The notes below the pieces were generated by a model, which saw only the letters and a program-made list of their open reading frames with translations, was not told the DNA's origin and did no database searches. A program made the translations under genes and the position numbers. 64,000 nt of DNA from Lota lota (taxonomy: Eukaryota > Chordata > Actinopteri > Gadiformes > Lotidae): positions 3,122,501-3,186,500 of the forward strand of contig JACYXH010000310.1 in NCBI GenBank assembly GCA_026745465.1. The letters run 5' to 3'. Positions 55,452 through 64,000 of the stretch are shown here, one piece after another. The first letter of the stretch is position 1. Each line of letters begins with the position of its first letter.

Positions 55452-57886
55452 GATGCTCATTCTTACACCGACCCTTTAGACAAATGTGTTGCTCTGGCCC
55501 TGTCCAGGCCCTACACAGGCCGTGGCCACTAATCTAGCTTGATCCCTATTGCTCTCTGGAGAAGGCCAGGAAGCCTGTTTATGCCGTCAGATGGCTGAGC
55601 TTAGAGCTGGCCCTTGCATACTTACCCTTTTCTCATTCCACCGCTACTGCTGCATTGGCACGGCTCGGCAGCAAGTCGTCACCAGGGGACGGGGAATCAG
55701 AGATGGAGATGGATGCGGGGCTGGCTTTATGCTCCTCCGGCAGAAGCATCCGGCAGATATAGCGATCCGCTCCCTTCTCATTAAATATGAAAAAACAACA
55801 TGATGACATAGATGTCATGATGAAAATATATTTTGAGGAACGGGTGTTGTCGTTAAAGATGACTGATCCAATCTGTTTTCGTACATGTAATAAAACATTT
55901 GTTTGGCCTAGAATGTTTGGCTCATGCCTTAAGTATATACATACTGTATCCACATCCCTTTTGGCCTGATTACTATTGGTGTTTCATCAGTGTGTTTTGA
56001 ATTCAAACACCTTATATTATCTTCAAATGGGCTTGAGGTTAAACGATGGACAGAATAGGCATATAGGGCTGTTTTGCATATAGACAAATATGGACACATT
56101 CCACACACAACAAATGCTGCAAATCCCGCAATAGTCTTTTGCTTGTGTTAAGAGACTCTTGAGATTCCCTAGCCCCTGATCAATACCTCCTTCTTTTGAA
56201 AAGCGTCATACAGGATGGTTGCATTGATTCATCTGACTTTAGATTTGAATCAATGATGCCCTGTTCGTCTTGAGCAAACTTTGAGAAAACACTATTCTTG
56301 AGGAACACTCTCCGGAGCGATCCATAAGGAAGACACAGCACCATGAAATAAGTGGTATAAAAGCTTTAGTCATTAGCTAATGATTTTAACAACAGTACTC
56401 TGATTGCGTTCCCCTTTATATCCACAAAGAGGAAATGAGAAAACAGCAGGCGTACATTCCACAAAACTATGCTGCATTGAAGGGCAAGCCTCATAGATTT
56501 CCACAAAAGGCATGCAAAGATGGTACCACTTTTTCACTTGGATCGATTTTTTCATGTGTAGCACTTTACTCCACATTACTTTGTTTCTGTTTGAATTACG
56601 TTTTGTGATTTCTTTTCTTTCAGACTAGATTAAGAAACTATGAAGTATTTTCATACATTATTGAGGGAACAGCATTGTGCCAATGGGGTAGCTATTTCTT
56701 GTAGAAAGCAGATTATCCATATAAATGAATAGCCTACTGCTTCACACAGACAAAAATATGAAGCATGCACCAAATCCTGAATGTAATATATGTTTGAGTC
56801 TTGGGAACAGCTGAGCGGTGTGAGGTTCAAAATATTTGATTTAAATTCAACAGCAGATTAAAGCAACACAAAAAAAATAAACACCAAGGATAGTGTAGCT
56901 TCATATTTGTGCGGCTCCTGTAAAATGAATAAATGTATAGGGAAAATGTATTAGTGTGTGGAAATCTCTTAGAGGATGAATCTGGAACAAAAGTGAAAAG
57001 ATAATCACATTTAAGGAAAACCATCAATTCTATTTTTTCAAGCTGGCATTTTAGTAGAAATAGCCATTCAACATATTTGCATAATGTACATCTCTCTTCA
57101 TAGCTGAAAATCTAGGTTTGCCAGCAATCCGAAATGGGAATATTGCCACTTCAAAACTTCCAGAAAACACCATCGCCAAGCTGTTATCATTTTTTTTATC
57201 ATCTCTATAGAATTGTTCTTGATATATGAACATTGCATCCACAAATAGTATTTCCAAACGATTACTCGACAGTTCAATGTGTAAATAGACTTCATGGCAC
57301 CAATGCAATCACTATTACCTTTTGTGGTTGTCTTTGGTAATTTGTTCCAGTATTTGGTTTTTAGTTTGTTCAATACAATTCTTGTTCATCTGTATGCTAC
57401 AGAGATGACAAATTAAATAACTGTTAGGTCAGTTAGACTTGCTTAAATCCAACAAAAAACCAAGTTGTAACCTCAAAAAGGATAATAAAGTGCATTTTGT
57501 ATTTATTCAAAAATCCCCTTGAAATGCAGGTGAGCTGTCCTTTTGTGACTCATATCCTGTTTAAGTCTCAGTATGTTAAATGTTGGCAATTTAAATACAC
57601 TTTATTTCTTAATTTGAGTGCAACTGAAGTATTTTGGCTGTTACATGTCCCTTTCATTGAGCCTTGCCAAACTCAGGAAAGGCAAAGCAAAATGAAACAC
57701 CTGATTTCAGAGTTTGAAGCAACTGAAATTTGTATGCACTTTTTATATTTTACACTCACATGAATATAGTTCCAGGTTTAACACTTGTGTATGATTCATT
57801 TATATATCATTGCATCATATTTCTATGGCTAGCAAATACAATGTTGATAAAATAGTATTCAGACGGTAAGAAGTACATTGAACTGC

Positions 57887-58028
<142 letters not shown>

Positions 58029-60954
58029 CGCTAGACCCCTGAAGACAGAAAGTTTAAATCAACAATACCGGGCTACTGCTAAACCCCTTGGTACTTAAAA
58101 TATGTGACATTTGAGTTTATGTTTGTTTCCTTAATCGTCTTTATTATTTGGATTTGACATAACTTTGCTTGATCTATCTTTCAGCATATTGGTCTCTATT
58201 AAAATCAAGAACAGATGAATGAAACAAAAACAAAACAAATATTAATTATATACGTATATATATACTGTATATTTAAATCACATTAATATAGTATACTTGA
58301 AGGAAACATTTATACATGTAATTCAATGAATTTTATATTTTACTATGATTTACTGTAATATGTCTGTATTTAATCATTTATCTTTTCATTATATATTCAT
58401 AATCTTATTTATTTATTCAAATGAGAAGTGCAACTTCTAAAACTAAATTGGGTAGGCATAATGTGAGAGACGATAACAAAACTTAAAATCCCAATCCCTG
58501 AATAATCATAAATATTAAAGATCTGCATCTGTGCTGCAGTTGTAGATGGATGATAAACCAATTGGTAAATATATACAGCCACATGGCCAAAATAACCCAC
58601 AAATAACAATGCAGGGCAATTCAATTAATCAATTAATAAATACAAAAACATAAATTATTTTGTACAATTATTTTATTGATTTAGTCCTGGTTTTGACAAG
58701 TTAGGCCCACCATAGTGATCCTTCTGTTTATATAAACATATCTACTATCTATTATATATACATATATATATACATCATTCCACTTCTCAAAAGATACCCA
58801 TCTTGACTGTGTTTGTGATGCGGAGACATCTTGTCCTGTGGAACTGTGGCGATTGGTTGATCAGCAAGCTGCGTGGCATGGTGTCGCGTTTCACCGCAGA
58901 GTGAAACATGTCTGCAAGCCATCATGTGTAGGCCTACGTCTCTGGGCCTGCTATTACTTTCCATGGCGTCCTGGAAGACTGGGTGTAACTGAGTCTCCGC
59001 GGAGGTGTGAAGTTGACCTCTTTTGCTTCCTAGTCACTTTACTGGGTCACACTAGTCTGATGCCACTTGTGCAATTCCACTGGAAGTGTTTCTCCAGAGT
59101 GACTTATAACTTTGAGGGATCTTGTAATTATTTTCTAACAAGACAAGCTTCAACATTGGTCTGGTTTGATATAATAACAAAAATATGATTTTCTGAATCC
59201 CTGCAGCTTTATATAATAGCAAGCTGATTCAGAACGTAGTTCAACTCCAATACTGTCCCTTGTCATCATACATTTCTATACCATACAAGTTGTTGATGAA
59301 TGCTGCTCTGTGTCAAGTGTGTAAACAGCAATTTCCTGCTTTTAACCTCATGTCATTTCTAATACACAATAACCCGGTGATGTTTAAATGACACACACAA
59401 CATGTGTCTGCAGCACTTAACTCTAATTTCATTCCCTTTCGGTTTAGGATGATTTTTGCCCTTTTCAGTTTGAATGTAAACATGGCAGATTTCCCGAGTG
59501 CGGAAAGGGAGGCTTGGGGAACACATACGGAACAATTTAGCAAGACACACATTTGTGTGACTGTATTAAACAGCACGGATAGAACCCTCATTTTACACCA
59601 ACCATACTACAAATACTAATTACTTTTTCCTTGACTCTGGCTCTCTTTTGCCATAATTGGTTACCACTCCTTTATCGTGTCTGTGTGCGCATAATTATCA
59701 GAGCCATCATATTCGATTATTTCATGCATAATAATTGAACTCAAACTGTGTGTGGTGTAATTAGCATGTTCGGATATGTGCAGTGGTAAGAGTGTGATGT
59801 TCATAATGATTGTATTGTTTTAGGACATTCCTGAAAAGCTAAAAGATGCAGTGAAAATCTATTAACGCCAAAAGGTTATGTAGATATATTAATATATTTT
59901 GTAGTTTTCCTTTATATCCACCAAATGTATTATTTTCTTGTTCTGATATGTGAGTTTGCCATATCATTTTTTTTATTGCTATTTTGTACGTCATATAGCT
60001 TTTTATGCATTCACTTTTAAACGCATGGTTTGGGAGAAAGTGTAAGCTTGCATAGCTCAATGGAAACAGATTCCCAAAACAGATGACATTTTCTACTTCA
60101 GTCACAGCAGCTTGTTCCGTGAAAGCTGACCACATCACAGAAAGGGGCAGTTCATCGCAACACGGATGTGTTTACGAATGCAGAGATAAGGTTTTTGATG
60201 CTGTGCAGTGAGTCCACTCAGCCCCACCTTGTACCCCTAGATAAGAGAACATGGATGATTCTAGCACGTTTTCTGAGGGACAACACAGCATGTTAGCTGA
60301 TGCCAAGTGATGTAAATTATATTTTATTGAGCTGTTAGCTGTTTAGCAATTATATATATAAAAAAAATACATTAAGAAGACATGAATTGGTAGAATGATG
60401 CTGGCCATTTATCAAAGATGTCCCTGTTGTTCTTGTGTCTTGTTGAGGGCAAGATGATAGATGTTCAGGTTGATATTTTATGTAGATAACCATATTTTCA
60501 TAATGAGCCCCAGTTCATCTATCATCTATACAAGCCTACTACTATTTGAGGAAAGTAAAAAAAACACAGTTTGGTTCCTTTTGAGGTCAATTTAAATTCA
60601 ATGTCTTACTGAGTGTGAGATGACACCTCCGACTGAGTACATCCCACATCTCAAGATTAGTCAAACTGTCGATTTTCACAAGTTTGAATTAAATTGGTAC
60701 TCCAAGTCGGTTTATTTAGTGTGAATGTTGTCACAGAATATTTATTTCTTTCAATTACAGTGGAAAATAAGATTAACTAATGCTGTTACCAACCTCACAG
60801 AGCATTCACACTGCTACTTGTTGACACACACATGCACGCAGGCATGCACGCACACACACCCTTTCTCAGCCATTATATTAAGCTCTCTAAAACATAAAAG
60901 GTTAAACTACAAAAAGGACATGACATCCCTATGCTAAAATAGACTAAGAAACAG

Positions 60955-60955
<1 letters not shown>

Positions 60956-61005
<50 letters not shown>
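60956..61005 (+). repeat. (TG)n, 50 bp
   Basis: Uninterrupted TG tract, followed 175 bp later by a complementary CA tract. Confidence 0.97.
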
Positions 61006-61007
<2 letters not shown>

Positions 61008-61178
61008 ACAGAGGGTGAAAGGGGTAGGGTATTAAACACAGCAGTGTAGGTATGTAGATACTGCACCACGTCTGTCTCTACGATGACACAATCCTGGCCG
61101 GGGGAGGAGAGGGGCCTTTCGTCAATCGCCATCTGTGCCAACAGAGATAGAGAGCAAGAGACGCACACACAAGCACAG

Positions 61179-61179
<1 letters not shown>

Positions 61180-61240
<61 letters not shown>
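61180..61240 (+). repeat. (CA)n, 61 bp
   Basis: Uninterrupted CA tract, complementary in inverted arrangement to 60956-61005. Confidence 0.97.
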
Positions 61241-61243
<3 letters not shown>

Positions 61244-64000
61244 GGCCCATGAGTTTGTGTATGTTCTGCATGCATGCTTGTGTGTGTGCCTACTCTATGT
61301 GTGTGTGTGTCCCCTTTCGCTAGCTGCTGCCTGGCATTGCTGCGGTGTCAGCATGGTGTAAAAAAATGCATTTTGAAATGGGAGAGCTCTGATCAGAGGC
61401 CAGGTCTTTTTGTTTTGTCTCAGTGGGTAAGGTGAGAATGGAGCGGGGGGTGAGGTGCTTCAGTTGCGTGTGTGTGTGAATGTGTGTGTGCGTGTTCAGG
61501 AGGGGGGCTACAGAGCCCTAGTGGGACTATAAAGGAGATATATACCATGGCAAGAGATGAGGGATGACTTGCACCTGCCTCCTACCCTGTGTGTGTCTTT
61601 GTGTGTGTGTGTCACACTGTTCCTCCGTTACAACTTCCCTTCCTTTCCTCCTGCAGTCAGGGGTATTTATAAAACACATTGGCCGTTCATTACAGATGGG
61701 AAGATTGATTTATTATTATCTTTATACAAATTGACAGTAAGTGCATTCTTCAATCTGCCGACTGTAAACACAGCTCAGAAAGGTGTAAACCATATCCTCT
61801 TATATATAGAGAGAGGGAAAGAGAGAGAGACAGAGAGATTTATTGTATTTATTTTTCACGTGTGAGAGCTTGTGGCAGAGATGTCTTGGCCGCTATAACT
61901 GCATTTGTCATTTAGTGGTTTTACCCTCTCTCAGGAACCCAGCTGTAAAGATAGGTCAGTAGAAGGATCTTCTCAGCGGCTAGACCCTTTCGTCTCGTTT
62001 GAGTCATCTGTCAAAAGGGAGACGTCACCGTTCGAATCGCAACTCAAAAGATGGAAGGTTAGATGAAAGCTGAGCCCCAGAGCTTCTCCAGAACGGTTAA
62101 CCTTTTTCCTATGCACTCAACGGGAGGCAAGGAGACGGCAGCAGAAAAGCGATCGAGGGAGGGAGAAAGAGTGAGAAAACAGGCTATGACCGGAGAATTC
62201 CTTGGTCTCTCACTTCCATGACTTTTCTCTAGCTAAAGTCCAGAGGTCCTCCTTCTCAACCACCCTATAACAAACTACAGTGTCTACTTTAAATACGATG
62301 CTGATTACTTAATGTGATCCTACAAGCAATTTTGTTTGTGCGCGTGTGTTTGTATGTCTTGTGTACGGACCAACACAATAATTCACAGTTAACTTATAAT
62401 TCACAAATTGACCACGTATTTGTCTTACAAAGCCTACCTTTTGTTTATTTATTTAAAATATTTATTTAAAATAAATTAGGTGAATCAGGTTACTGGAGCT
62501 GGTTAGTTGTAGATTAGATTAGCTACCTGTAAGATCTAGTGTGTCTATAACATAATATATAACTATTACATAAATATACTAACCTTAGTTATTAATTGTT
62601 AATATCTGGAGCTCTATCTGTAGGGTAACAAACCTGTTCACCTTAAACTCTCATGCTATTTGTTGTTAGCATGAAACAACTACAGTTTTTTTCTAGTCAT
62701 CGCATCATTGTTTTTTTTACCAACTTTTTTCTGTCTTCCCTTCCTATGGTAACAACACTACTATTGGCTAACACTATTTGGCTAGGCTAAGGTAGTCAAG
62801 GAGTCAATGTACCATAGCCTCCAACTAAGTGCTTTTCTGGTGTTGTAAGGGCGCTTTACTTGAGCGTAAGTCAAGGTCATTATTCAAAGAACAGAAATAC
62901 AAATTTGTCTTTACTAAAAAAGAGTAGTCAGATAGCCTACAGTTCTGTGCCTGTCAATGTCTAAGTTCAACAAGAACGTGTTTAGCTTATTTGTTTGGCT
63001 AATGCAACAACTTATTAAACAGAGTAGACCATGTGAAGGTGCTGTAGATAAGATGTGGCAGTTGTAAAGAGAGAGAGCAGAAGAGGGCAAGATTGGAAAA
63101 TGAACGACCCCATAAAAACGCATCCTCCCTCTCTGCGCCCTCTTTCCCTACTTTTCTCCACCATTGAGATGATTACTCTATGTGTGCAAATGTGATTGAC
63201 AGACAAGATGGATTCCTATCAGGGAAGAAATGTCCTGAGCAGTGAAAATATCTAAATTGTCGGATGGCATTTCTAATAAATTACACTCAAATTATTCATT
63301 CTTAATTTTTACCAAGACACTCTGTATTTTTGTGGTATCTATTTAAGTGTTTATTGCCTTCAAGATGCTAGGATACACTAACTCTACAGAGGACCACAAT
63401 GTTAAACAAGCAGGGGTCTCTGAATACTGCTCAATCATTCCCACATTTGTCTTTAATAAAAGGTCAAACAACCATGAAATAATGAAAACAATGGCCGGAG
63501 ATCTTGGATTATAAAAGGAAATCCTAGACTTCCCTGAAGCAGCAACATTGAAGAGGAGAATACCCATTGAGTGGACATTTTATAGATGGTAACTTGTTTG
63601 TTTTAGCAGCAACACAAGAATAATTAATACCATAAAACAGACATTGATGGTCTGGTCACTATCTTTGTTTGGGAGTTCGGTTACCAACAGCAAGTTACAC
63701 CGTCTGCAGAGGTAGATGATGTCATGGACTAGCTTATTCACACGGTGTGTCTGTGCTAGCTAAATGTGTGCGCTGTTCTCCAACTGACACAGCTGCCTGT
63801 ATCAGCTGTGTGCTCGTTAAAGTGAGGGCTTAAGCTGGCTGTGACGCCACTCTGACTTCAGTTGCCCTCCCGTGGGAATAGCCTACCTGCCATTGTCATC
63901 CAGAGCCCTTGTAATTCCCTGGAAATCTGCAGTCGTTAGCCTCAAACCACATGGTCAAGGCGTGGTTGTCCCTAGAACAAGCTTAGAATAACAGTTTTTC

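Noticed and set aside
58838-59188. 116-residue open frame on the + strand
   Set aside because: No recognisable domain, no splice or codon-usage support, in AT-rich unique DNA.

Overview
This is vertebrate nuclear DNA, almost certainly from a teleost fish. Genes are split into short GC-rich exons inside AT-rich introns. The introns carry tRNA-derived SINE-like elements and a very heavy load of long, pure simple repeats: CA/GT, CT/GA and mononucleotide C/G tracts, up to 225 bp each and about 2-2.5 kb in total. That density resembles what has been reported for codfishes, but the species cannot be fixed from the sequence alone.

Three genes are recognisable, and their order matches the human 11q24 block ROBO3-ROBO4-...-TMEM218. 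(1) The 3' two-thirds of robo3 is on the + strand (425 to about 13085; the Ig domains and FN3-1 lie upstream of the window). It encodes FN3-2, FN3-3, the transmembrane helix and the cytoplasmic CC0, CC1, CC2 and CC3 motifs. (2) The complete robo4 is on the - strand (coding 39257 to 21595, 19 exons, reading frame closing exactly at 1105 codons plus stop). It encodes three Ig domains, two FN3 domains, a transmembrane helix and a long tail ending in the Robo4-type C-terminal block. A second possible first exon lies at 41950-41722. (3) The complete tmem218 is on the - strand (51289 to 47379, three exons, 115 aa), a ciliary transition-zone membrane protein.

Layout: robo3 and robo4 converge tail to tail. 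About 4-7 kb of repeat-rich spacer (13.1-20.3 kb) separates them and holds a hAT-like element with a nested MITE. 42-47 kb is intergenic with no recognisable gene. 51.3-64 kb is about 12.7 kb of non-coding DNA upstream of tmem218. It may hold the promoter or 5' regulatory region of a divergent gene (PKNOX2 lies there in human), but no coding exon is visible.

The two Robo receptors are probably one ancient gene neighbourhood. ROBO3 works in commissural axon guidance, and ROBO4 is the endothelial member that stabilises vessels. The most unusual feature of the window is how often long simple repeats lie directly against the splice sites of these genes. Other points of note are two phase-compatible first exons for robo4, competing 3' ends for robo3, and pairs of complementary simple-repeat tracts in inverted arrangement.
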